From: Carnegiea gigantea | Taxonomy: Eukaryota > Streptophyta > Magnoliopsida > Caryophyllales > Cactaceae | Assembly: GCA_029747015.1 (NCBI GenBank) | Contig: JAKOGI010000025.1 | Location: 372,001 to 436,000, forward strand | Reading direction: 5' to 3' | Length of the DNA: 64,000 nt | Shown: piece by piece, positions 22,685-33,800 of the stretch | Layout of the letters: every line of letters starts with the position of its first letter | How positions within the stretch are numbered: the first letter of the stretch is position 1 | Made by a program: the position numbers and the translations under genes | Notes under the pieces: generated by a model | Database searches by the model: none | The model's input: only the letters and a program-made list of their open reading frames with translations | What the model was told of the DNA's origin: nothing

Positions 22685-25600
22685 CTAAGCCCCGAGAGAA
22701 ATATTATTAGCCTTTACTAAACTGGAGCCTGTGGCTTCCACACAATCGGCAAATACCACATCCCTTACTTCTATTGGAGGGGTTTGGAATTTGGTAACGC
22801 CTAAGCTAGTTGTAATCCCTATGTTAGCTAACCTATCTGCCACTTGATTAGCTTCTCTGTAACAGTAAGTCATTTTCACTTCCCAGTCCTCCTAAGATAT
22901 GATATCCTGACATTGTTGGAGTGCAAATTTGTGAAATGGGCACCATGCCATGCTGCCTTACAGCATGTCCATAAGAAGTTTTGAATCCAACTATATCCAA
23001 GCTTGGTGATCCTCGGCTCTTGAGCAAGCTACAGCCCGCGTAAAACCCCTTGGATTTCAACCTTCATAGATGAACATATGCCCAGATTTTCAGTGAAACC
23101 CAATAGCCATTGACCCCGGTGGTCTCAAAACACTCCTCTTGCAGCTGCTGGTACCGTGTTGCCTTTGACAGCCCCATTTGAATTGAGCATTACCCAGTCT
23201 CCCAGAGGGGAATCCCAGTGTACTAATCTTTCAGTTAGAATGGACACTCGTTGTGGGGTTTCATCAATACTATTATTCTCTAGGGCTTGAATGATAACCT
23301 GGAACCTTGCTTGTAAGAAGGTTCCTTTGTCTGGTGGAATTTCTTCTTTCTTTCCAAGGTGAGTTGAGCATCGCCACTTCCAGATATACCACAGTGTAAT
23401 CAGGAATTTAGTGGCCCAGTTGGGATCTGCATGCACTCCTTTTGTATGATGAAATACCCATTCTGTGAATATTAACTTGTTTTGTTGGAAGTCCAAGTGC
23501 ATATTTTTTAGAGCAGTCCATACTTAAGTAGCATTAGGGCATTGGCGGAAAAGATGCTCGTTATCCACCATCATTGAATTGCATGAGTCGCAATAAGGCT
23601 CCGTAGTCATGTGTCTATGAAACCGGTTGGCATTAGTGAGCAATCTGTTATGAAATAATAGCCAGACGAATGTTCAAATCCGTTGTGGGACCTTGAATTT
23701 CCATACCGATCGGCACATGGGGTTTGGAGGTTTATCCTGCTCATTTTGAATTATGGCAACGCCTGATTTTATGGTGAAAGATCCCTTCTTGCTTGGTAGC
23801 CAAGCTAGATCATCTTCTACCTCATTTTGGACCAAGTCATAGGAAGCGATTTGCTTCAGAATGTCTTCCGAGAGGTATCTGGAAAGATTTGCCCAATTCT
23901 ATCCCTCTTCAGGGCTCCAATATTCCTTCATTGTATATTATCTTTGGTCTTCGAGAACGTCTCTAAGGGTAAGTGGGAGGAGTTGTTTTCCATATAGCCA
24001 TCTATGACTCCAGAGCTTTGTTTTCCTTCCATCTCCAATAACGTGACCCATACCTTGTGCTGTTAAATCCTCCATTTCCACAATGCCACGCCACACGTTG
24101 GAGCAGCTACGAGCAGGTCCAGAGGAGTCGAGGTCGCCTCCATGACAGTAGTTTCCTCAGAGAATTTTCGCCCATAGAGCCGAGCTTTCCATTCTAAGAC
24201 GCCAGCCAAGCTTCATTAGGAAGGCCGAATTGAGTTGTCTCATATTCTTAATACCGAGCCCCGCGTTTTCTTTTTCCTTGGTGACAACTTTCCATGCCAC
24301 AAGGTGTGTCTTACGCTCCATGGAGGTTTCCCTCAACAGAAATCTTCTAATTTTTCTGTCTAATTTATCATATGTCGACCTTGGGACTCTAACTGTTTGC
24401 ATCAAATAGGCTGGTATGACTGTGATTATGACTTGGATTAGTGTCAAATGGCCTGCAAGTTAGAAGCATTTCGCTTCCACCCCGCAAGCTTTCGATCTAC
24501 CCTTGCCACAACCTCCTGATAAGTGCTTCGAGTGACCCTTCTATGAAAAGTTGGGACCCCGAGATAACGGCCAAGGTCATTCATGGCTGAGATGTCCAGT
24601 GCATTGCTAACTTCAGTTCTCGTTAGTTCACTCACATTCTTGGAGAAGAGAACACGGGATTTATGCGAGTTGATCTTTTGTCCTGAATGTTGATAGAATC
24701 GGTGAAGGACATGTGTAATGCATTGGGCTTACTCCTTGGTCGCTTCAGCAAAAAGTACCACGTCATCTGCGAACATCAGATTTGATATTTTAGGACTACC
24801 TCGGCTCACCTATATGGCCTTCCAATTGCTTTCTCGACATTCTTCCATAATCATATGTGATAGCCTTTCCATGCATATCATGAATAGATAAGGAGAAAGG
24901 GGGTCTCCTTGTCGCATGCCTCATGTGGGCTTAAAGGTTCTAGTTAGTTCCCTGTTTCACAAAATATTGAGGGTGCATGAGGTCACGCATTTCATGATGA
25001 CTGAGGTTAGGCTTACCGAAAGCCCATTCTGAAAACAGAGTCTTGGATGAAATCCCAGCGTAGCCGGTCTTAAGTTTTTCTGAGGTCCAGTGTAATGGCC
25101 ATCCATCCCTCAGACCCTGTTTTCTTTCTCATTGAATGTAGCTCTTCCTGCATGATGATAATGTTATCACTAATTTGCCTCCTCAGGATGAAACTTGACT
25201 GTAGTAGAGATATGACATCAGGTGGGATTTGTTTGATCCTATTCACGACACACTTAGTGATCAATTTATAGGATACGTTACATAAACCAATCGGTCCAAA
25301 TTGCATAACTCTCTCCGGGTTTGACACCTTGGGAATAAGAGTAATGAAAGTATCATTTATCCCTTCTGGTATCGTCCCTCCGCTGAGGATATTTAAAACT
25401 GTTTGACCCACCGTCTCTCCTACTGTGTTCCAGTATCGTTGAAAGAATAGAGCATGAAAGCCAACCGGTCTTGGTGCTTTTAAGAGGTCCATGTCTTTTA
25501 GAGCGTCATGCATCCCCTTTAGAGTGAAATGCTTTGCTAGATCCTGTTTTGGATTTGCTGTCAATGAAGGGAAACTGCTAGGGATGTGTTGGTCAGGGCT

Positions 25601-26820
25601 GCCCAAGTCATCCTCAGAGAATAGAGACTTAAAATAGTTGATCACGGTATCTTTAATCTCTACTGTATTATGACACCATTCATCTTCAGAAATTCTCAGC
25701 CCCTCAATCCTGTTGAATCGTCTTTTGATGATAATAGAGGTGTGGAAGAATCGCGTATTATGATCCCCATCTCGAATAGTTTCCATTTGAGATTTTTGGA
25801 GCCAGAGAGTTTCAATCTGATTGAGAGTCTCATCCAGCTCATGTCGAAGCTTCCTTTCTAGCTTTAGGAGGTGCCGAGGGCCCCCCTCTACAACAGCTCG
25901 TTGAATTCCCTCGATCCGGCCCCATAGTTGTCTCTTTTTTCTAAAGAGATTTTGGAATGAGGTTCTGTTCCATTCTAACAGTTCGGAAGCGAGGTAGCTG
26001 AGGTTTGAAATTAACACGTCCTCTTTACGCCAATGGTCGTTTATGAATCTGTCAAAACCCGTATGAGTCATCCATGCAGCTTGAAAGCGGAAAGTTTTCT
26101 TGCCCTTGAAGATGTCATTAAACCCCATGGAAGATATTAGTAAAGGGACATGGTCCGAGTGGGCTTGAAGTAGGTGCCGCACCACTCCTTCTTGAAATCT
26201 CGTTCTCCATTCAATGTTACATGGTGCTCCATTAAGGTGGGCTCATTTCATTGTTTTCCAATTTCGCCCTATTATCCATGTGAATTTTGGGCCCGAATAT
26301 CCCAGATCAACCAAGCCGGAATTTTCAATCCAATGCTTGAATTTGGTACAACGCCTTTGCATGTCCGGCCCTCCATGGTTCCTTTCATCAAGGCTAGTCG
26401 TTTCATTGAAATCCCCCTCGATGAGCCCCAACTGTGAACAGTTGATCGAAAAGTATTGTAGTTCGGCCCGTAAGGCCTCCCTAGCTTGCACATGTGGGCT
26501 CGCATACACAATTGTGAGTAACCGCCCCGCATGTCTCTTTCGATTGTGAGTACTGTTCATGGGCATGGATGATATTGAGGTCGAGGTATTCCGGCCTCTA
26601 AAGGATCCAAATACCTCCTTGAAAGCCTTAAGCTTTCCCCCAAAAGCATCCTTCAAACCCGATCATGTCACATACATCTTGTGCTCTAGTCCCCGAGATG
26701 TGAGTTTTAACTAACGCTATAATACTCGATCGTTAAAGTCGAATGTGCTCCATTAGAACTCATAAGAACTCAGGACTACCCGCACCCTGTACATTCCATG
26801 CTATGATTTTACATGCATGT
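22685..26820 (-). pseudogene. LINE ORF2 (endonuclease, RT, RNase H), broken
   Basis: Pieces lie in order on the minus strand. The apurinic-type endonuclease starts near 26815 (KIIAWNVQGAGSPEFL) and continues through the frame at 26243-26656. The reverse transcriptase occupies 26185-25070 and onward, and its catalytic box reads FADDVVL near 24760-24780. An RT C-terminal zinc-binding region follows around 23500-24450. An RNase H-like domain lies at 22685-23230, where the usual LNTDGA-type motif reads LNSNGA, so a catalytic aspartate is lost. Frameshifts and stops occur throughout. Confidence 0.85.
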
Positions 26821-27034
26821 ACATACTCCTCTTTGTGTCCTCCCTGTGCACGCAAGTTCAAGTCTTGATTCATGGATAAGATAGTGATAGGAGAGAGCCC
26901 AAAGGTGGGCTTTACACAATCATATGATGGGCACGAAAACGGGCCCTATCCGTTCCGCTAGTTTCCTGGCTTGTTGAGTCTATCAGATTCGGCATGGATG
27001 ATCTTGCATTAGTTGCAGCATTGGCGACATTTTC

Positions 27035-28731
27035 CTAGGCTTGGTGCGTTGGTCTAGGCCACATAAGCCTAGTCTGCACCTTAGGCCCTGAGCTTGTGTT
27101 TTTCGGCCCTATGTTGGGCCCGGGATTCCTTCCAATGCTTTTGGAGACAATTGCCGCATTGGACCGGCGTGGCTGTGATGATATCACAGGCCTGACCTGA
27201 TATGCTGGTCTTCGTGATAAAGGTCCAGGTTTATTTTGGAGACCGCCTTGTTGGACTGCGTGGGCCATGGCTTGGTGAGTTCCTGATGAAGTGTCCTCAG
27301 TGGTATTTAAACCAATGGGAAAGTTCTCCTTGCCTGCTTGATTCTCGGCACCATCTTAGTGACTAACTTCTTCCAGAATCCTCGTATCTCCACTTTCCTC
27401 AATTCTAGGGATAAGATTTTCAGTATGATTTCCTTCCCCCTTTTCCGCTCGGGGGTCTTCTTCCATATTCTCTTAAAGATTTCTGTTTAAATCAATTACA
27501 GAAAGTGCTCTAAATCTAGAGCCAAGATCTTATTCCGTATTGTACTTTCCTATCCGGTCACGACTTCTCCAGTTCGGGTCTCCTTTCAAATTGGATGTTA
27601 TTCGGTTTAGGTCACCGGTTGATGGTTCCCGGTTCGGTTCAGATCTTGGCCCTTCCCTGTGGTCGGTCTGATTTTGTTGTCTGGTTCTTCGCCTCAATGA
27701 TTTCTTGACAAGTATCCAACTCCCATATGTGCTTTCTTGACAAATATCAAACGCTGAGGTTCTGGAGCATCATTGGAGTGCATATGTGGTGTGTTTAAAG
27801 GGCATGCATCTTCTTTATGTCCTTATCTGCCGCATTTGAAACAAATCATTCTTAAACCTTCATACTGAATGCCCCAGATCTTGCCGTTTAGATGGAACTT
27901 TGATAACAATGGTTTTGTTAAATCCACTTCAACGTACAGTCTTGTGTACTGGCCTCGTTCAACATTGGCAGCGGTGTTGTCTACTTTCAAGACCCTCCCA
28001 ATCTTTTGGCCAATCTTATACAACAAGAAGTTCTTATTGAAGTATTCCACTCTTAGTTTATGGATCCATACCCAAGCTGTTAATTTCGTGATGGTGTCCT
28101 CTTCTGGCACAAAATTGGGCACCCACTCTCTTAACACTAGATAATTCTCCCCAATCGTCCACGGTCCGTTCAAGATGACATGATCGTAGTCTTCCATGTT
28201 TGTGAAACGGGTGACATAATAATCGCATCCAATGTCAATCAAGGAGAAGTCCCCCTTAAGTGCCTATTTGCTTTTGAGTCTCCTTTTTAGCTGCAAATAC
28301 CCAATTCCTTTATCGAACATACGCATGATCAAAGCCTTGTGCCAAGGCTCTCGTAGCATTCGCTTTTCAGCCGTTGTCAGTAGAATTGTAGGGCATGTGG
28401 GATCATCCTCTAATGGTGGTTCGTCATCCTCAAATACATGGTCATACTCAGTATCAACCTTGTCCCAGATAGGATTGTGTCTTATGTCTAGGTTCAAATT
28501 AGGGTTGTTCTTTTGAAGGGTGTCTCTATAAGATATGGGTTGCCGAACACCCCCCACCACTTCCTCTTTGGATTCGGGTATACTTGGTGATCCCAATTCC
28601 ATGTCGTCATCCTCACGTTCTTCGGTGGCACCCTCATCAAGTGGCCGTCCCGACCCTGTGCGTTTCATCTTGTTCTTCGAACGCCAAATTTGATCACTTT
28701 TCTTTGGGGAGTGCCCTCGTTCGCTGTTCAT
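27035..28731 (-). pseudogene. LINE ORF1 (DUF4283-like, CCHC knuckle), broken
   Basis: The frame opens at the ATG at 28731 with a charged N-terminal region. It continues through a DUF4283-like nucleic-acid-binding domain (LIDIGCDYYVTRF, NGPWTIGENYLVLREW, KIGRVLKVD). Next comes a C-x2-C-x4-H-x4-C zinc knuckle beginning CFKCGR near 27830. An in-frame TAG near 28264 replaces a residue just before the DUF4283 core. A TAA sits inside the zinc knuckle. More stops follow before a basic, proline-rich tail ending at 27035. In a live element this protein would coat the LINE RNA. Confidence 0.8.
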
Positions 28732-28751
28732 TGAAGTTAGAATCTAGATTA

Positions 28752-29317
28752 TGCATTATAATTATATTGTACTGTCTATGTGACTCATGCAGACCCCAAA
28801 AAATTATGTCAAATAAAAAATTATATTTGTATGAATAATGGTCTACCCCAATTTATCTATAACATCTACATTTAGATGCTGATTTCATGTTTAATTTATG
28901 ATAAAATTATGGCAGTGGAATATTGTTCTGAATTTATCATTCAAAGCACTAGCTAGATACGTAATCCTTAACATATTTTAAGCAGAATAAATGAAAGTGA
29001 AGTTTCTAACAAAAATAACAAGTCGCTTAATAGTGGAGGCTAAGTATGCAATCTTACAATCCCATTTTAAAGGTTGAGATTTTTTTGGGGGCAAGTATTG
29101 CTTATCACTTGGCTAAAATTGATTTTTCACTTTTGCAATTTTTTTTTTTTTTGAGGATCTAAAATGTTAACCATTTTGGCAAAAATAAAAACAATATGGT
29201 GACAAGTGAGCCAACCAACCAAAAAAAAAAAAAAATAGAATTAAAGTGTTCAAGAAAAGCAAAATAGTTTAATTGAATTAGCAAAGGGTAAATCAAATTG
29301 ATTTGTCTTTGAATTAG
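28752..29317. other. Intergenic DNA between the LINE and a dispersed repeat
   Basis: AT-rich non-coding DNA beginning with the right LINE target-site duplication (28752-28765). It holds T-run tracts near 29081 and 29139 and an A-run near 29221. No gene is supported. Confidence 0.4.
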
Positions 29318-29615
29318 ATCAAAAATCTGATTCCGCTTAAGCAAAGTCTTGAGTTCGAGTCCTGTGAATGGATAAAATATATGATGGGAAGCTCTACCCT
29401 TTATTGGACTAATAGTAGCTCGACTCAAGTGAAATGGAGAATCCAAGACCAAAAAAGATCAAAAATTTGATTAAGCAAACTAGAGATTCTATACCTTTTC
29501 CAATTTTGATATGGGATTTTGAAACCAAGAACCAAATTAAACTCAATTGATTTTTTGAATTGTTAGTTATACATTTTGCCAAATTGTATACCCAATTGTG
29601 GGCTTGGGCAGTGCC
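29318..29615. repeat. Dispersed repeat, copy B
   Basis: Direct repeat of 1-302, about 29.3 kb apart. It has the same B-box-like words and the same TTGTATACCCAATTGT end, but lacks the right inverted-repeat arm found at 304-320 in copy A. Confidence 0.75.
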
Positions 29616-29838
29616 CACTTCCCAAGCACCTTGCTGGCCTGGGCCTACCCTGGGCCTGCACAAATAGCACGAAACTATTTTTGCTCATTTTAGATTGGTG
29701 CATTGCCAATGTTTACGAGTTTATCGGCTAACTTAAAACATGCAAATCGAAACAGGGTATTTAATTTATAGACTAATTTGTGACACGATATTTTTTAAAA
29801 ACTAGTTTTGTTTATCCACCATAGATGGTGATTAATAA

Positions 29839-30292
29839 GGGTCCGTTTAGGAGGAGAGTAAGTTAGAGGAGTAAGAGTAAATAAGAGTAATAATAGTACG
29901 AGTAATGAAGAGTAAATAAGAGTAAGTTGATTACCTTTGTTTGTGAGTTTAAGGGGATTACGTACTTACCCTTATTTGGAAGAATAAGAGAGTAAATAAG
30001 AGTAAATGAATAAATTGATATATTTGCTCTTATAAAATAGATTAAAATATATTTTAATTAGATTTACAGGAACAAATAAGTAAAATGACATGTCTTATTT
30101 CTTACTTACTCCTCCTTACACCCAAATTGGAAAGTAAAGAAATTAGAAGAAATGGGGAGTAAGGGAGAGTAAGAGTTACTCCCCCTTACTCCTCCTCACT
30201 TTCCTCTTATTACTCTCAAATAAAGGTAAGAAGGAGTATCTATTCCCCCTTAATCCTCCTTACTCTCATCTACTCCCCATCTAAACAAACCC
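29839..30292. mobile_element. Tourist/Harbinger-like MITE
   Basis: 454 bp with terminal inverted repeats: GGGTCCGTTTAGGAGGAGAG on the left, GGGTTTGTTTAGATGGGGAG as the reverse complement of the right end. It is flanked by the trinucleotide TAA (29836-29838 and 30293-30295), the usual PIF/Harbinger target duplication. The interior is purine-rich GAGTAAATAAGAGTA-type repeats and encodes nothing. Confidence 0.8.
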
Positions 30293-30295
30293 TAA

Positions 30296-30875
30296 AGGTG
30301 GCAAAGGAACAGTACATCACAACAGTTGTATCTAACTAGTCATTGATTAAACAATATGTTTTATTCCCTTATTAATTTGTATTTTTCTTACATCGAAATA
30401 TCCAATTAATCGATATAAATTCAACGATTACATTGTGAACATCGTTAATTATAATATAGCTATTACTATTAGAATAGGCATGAAACACAATAATATTACT
30501 GATCAAAAATTTTAAAAATAAAAAGGGTAGTCCTATTGAAACTTCACCACAAATTTGATTAAAATAAAACCTTGTACATTTTACAGTGATACTGAATAAT
30601 TCACCATTTGACATGAAAATTAGGTTGTCTTTTTTTCTCCATTTTTATTTTTATTTTTATTTTATTTTGTTTGCAGAGAGTGCAATGTACAAGAGCTTGA
30701 GTTGAGGTTTTTAATACTCGCGCAACCCCGAAGATCTATTGTGCTTCTTCGAACCCGTCTCCTCTCTCCTCTCTCTCTCTCTTTCTCTCCCCAATCTCAA
30801 TCTCTCAAGCCCTAGAAACGAGGACTCAATTGGAGATTTTGTGAAAAGTTCTAGGGTATTATTGATTTGGGAGCA
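30296..30875 (+). promoter_or_regulatory. Upstream region and 5'UTR of the PP6 gene
   Basis: About 580 bp between the MITE and the ATG. A CT-rich tract (30755-30792) typical of plant 5'UTRs lies 85-120 bp before the ATG at 30876. I do not see a convincing TATA box. That fits a broadly expressed housekeeping gene, which is an inference. Confidence 0.4.
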
Positions 30876-33800
30876 ATGGATTTGGACAAATGGATCGCCA
30901 AGGTTAAAGAAGGCCACCATTTAGCGGAAGACGAGCTTCAGCTTCTCTGCGAATATGTAATTTTTCTGTTTCTCGCTTGATTCTTGCTCTTCCATGGCTA
31001 ATTTGCTTCAGATGTGCCAATTGGATGCTTTCTTTCTGCAGCAATGGATTTTGTTTCTTTATTGGGTTAGGGTGGAGGGGTTAAGTGGGTTGTATAGTCA
31101 GAGAAAGAGAGAATTTGTGCTTGGGAAATGTTTATAGCTAGCAAGATTTGTGTGCTTGCGAATTAATTATAGTGACAATTGCGCCTATTTGGAGCTGGGC
31201 AGTGTCATATAATGCTGAGCAGATATGCTCTCTAAGTTGTCTCCTGTTCTCAAGATCTCTTTTTGCTCCATTTGTGTCTTAATCGTTGTGAATGTTACAG
31301 TGGTAGGTCATTGATGTAGAAGAATAGTTTGCTGTTTTGAATTGTTTAGCAAGATACTTTTTGTGGCTTCTTTTGGGTTAGGAAAACACCCCACTATGGA
31401 AAAACGTAGTTTGGATACATATTCTTGTGGATGGAGATCTGCTGCTCCCAAACTTTTATAACGAACATATGTGCTGGGTTCTGGAGCTGTCTATTGACAG
31501 GTTTCCGGGTACAGTTTAATGGCGGATGCGGGTTTGCAGAGCCTGCTATAGTATGGTTTTGATATAGATATATAGCTTGAGAATTGATTTCACATGAAAT
31601 GAGGAATGTGTTGACAAGTGATTGTATCCTTGTGCACCAATTTATTGTGGTTTTCCTCATTGTGTCAGGAGCTTCTTATTCCTAATTTGTTTAGTATTTG
31701 TGGAGAGCTTTAAGAGCTCTAAAGGAATGTTCAGAAGACCAAAACTGATCATTCATACATTTTAACAACCATAGTGGAAGAGTATCCTATGAAATTTCAT
31801 ATTTGTTTTTGCTGTTTATAACGTAGTTCTTTTCTCTTGAGAAGAAATTGCTAATAGAGCAGGTGGGAATTCTACTATTAGAACAATTAGTTTATTATGC
31901 GACATGGTGGAGAGGATTCTATCATACCTAAAATATTCATTTTACTAGAATAATCAATTTTTCGCTAAGGAAACATATGGTGAAAGCTCCTTACTCCATT
32001 AGAAGGTGCTCAATGACTAGTAGGAAAAGATGGGTGCAAAAGATAGGGAACATATAGAATATAAGTTGTAAGTATGACTTGATTAATTCTTTTTTTTATA
32101 AGGAAAACGGGTAGAATATATTAATAAAATACGAACTATAGGATGGATGCAAGCAAACATCCTACAAAAGGGTTAGGTATATCCAAGATAGAACCTATGC
32201 ACAAAATCAATGACATCGAATGAAGATTGGCAAAAGTTTGCATTGTCCTAGGGAAAAAAAAAAGTCTTGATGATTTTATCTTTGATTCGTTGAAGAGGCG
32301 TCTCCTTTTCTTCGAAAGCTCTTTTGTTTATCTCACGCCAAATAGTCTAAAAAATCGCATGTGGCATTATTAAGATACTCTTCTTATTTACTTTCCTACC
32401 AAAACCACCCTCCCAAGCGGAAAGATGGTTCCTCACAGAGTTAGAAACAACTTCAGAAACCCCCAAGCAACTATAGGCTAACTCCCAAAGAGCTCTCGCA
32501 GATTGACAGTACAACAACAGGTGAGCAGACAACCCCAAATCTTCCTTGCACATTGAGCATCTATTCACCAAGATGTTTTTCTTCTTTTGTAAGTTATCAT
32601 ATGTTAAGATACTATCATGCAAAGCTTCCCACACAAAAACTAATACTTTCAAGGGACCTAAAGTCTTCCAAATAATTTTCAATTTTACTAGGGAATTGCC
32701 CAAAGGAACCAGATTGCGTGGCGAAGGAAGAATAAGAAAGGAGCTTTAAATAATAAGATTTGATAGTGAAAAATCTTTTAGGGTTGAGATCCCAGGTAAC
32801 CACATTAGGTGAATTTTGGAATGTAATCTCATTTAACTTGTTGAGAAAGGTGGTAAGAATAGCATCATCAACAAAAGCATTATGGATGTAAATAGGAGAC
32901 CATACAACAATACTAGACCCTCGTTGACAATAATCTGCAATAGTAGCTTCTCTATTTACTCCAACACGTAAAGAGAAGGGAAGAGATCTTGTAGAGGATC
33001 ACCTAGACACCAACGATCATGCCAAAAGAAGATTGAAGTACCAACATGAACCTTAAAAGAAGAGTGATAATGAAATTTTCCCCATCCTTTGTAAATGAAT
33101 CTCCACAAATTGTGCCTATAGGGACCACTTGGTTTAGAGGGATACCATCCAAGAACATTATCACCATACTTGTTGCGAAGTGTTAACCACCCTTCTCCAA
33201 AGGCTATCCTTCTCATTCATGCGTCTGCAAAGCTACTTGCCTTGCTGAGCAATGCCTCATTGAATAGTCTTAAATCTCTAACACCTAATCGCCCATCAGG
33301 CATAAGATTCTTATAATATTCCATCTAACAAGGTGATATTTGAAATCACTACCCAAAGACCTCTAAAGAAATTTTCTCTAAGCACCTTCTAACTTCTTTG
33401 CCACTGAGATCAATATAGGGAAGAGTGAAAGAAAGTAAGGTGGAATACTTGACAGAACACTTTTAATAAGTGTCAATTTCTGCTCTGTAGAAAGTTATTT
33501 TGATTTCTACCTGGATAGCCTTCTCTTAAATCATTCAACTACAGGTTCCCAAATGGAATTATCCTTAAATTTTGCACCAAGAAGGAGACCAAGGTTGGAG
33601 GTGGAAAAGAATCAATAGTGCAACTTAGAACACCCACAAGCAATTGGATATTCTCTACTTGCCCAACTGGCAAAATAGAGTTCTTTGTCAAATTGACTCT
33701 TAGGCTAGAAACCGCCTCAAACCAAATAAGAATGCCACGCAAGCTCTCTATTTGCTCACAATCATTATCACATAGCATAATATTATCAACGAGGAGGAGG

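Larger units (their letters stand above)
22662..28751 (-). mobile_element. L1-type LINE, nearly full length, degenerate
   Basis: A non-LTR retrotransposon of 6.09 kb on the minus strand. It has ORF1 with a nucleic-acid-binding region and zinc knuckle, then ORF2 with endonuclease, reverse transcriptase and RNase H. It is bounded by TGCATTGTAATTAT (22648-22661) and TGCATTATAATTAT (28752-28765), a 14-bp target-site duplication with one mismatch. The 3' end is a short A tail preceded by GTACCCCC. Only about 20 bp precede the ORF1 ATG at 28731, so the 5' leader is missing or very short. In-frame stops and frameshifts make it immobile. The single duplication mismatch suggests moderate age. Confidence 0.9.

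Noticed and set aside
1..29615. The 1-302 and 29318-29615 repeats as LTRs of one giant element
   Set aside because: They are not terminated by TG/CA, have no target-site duplication and enclose unrelated elements in various orientations.
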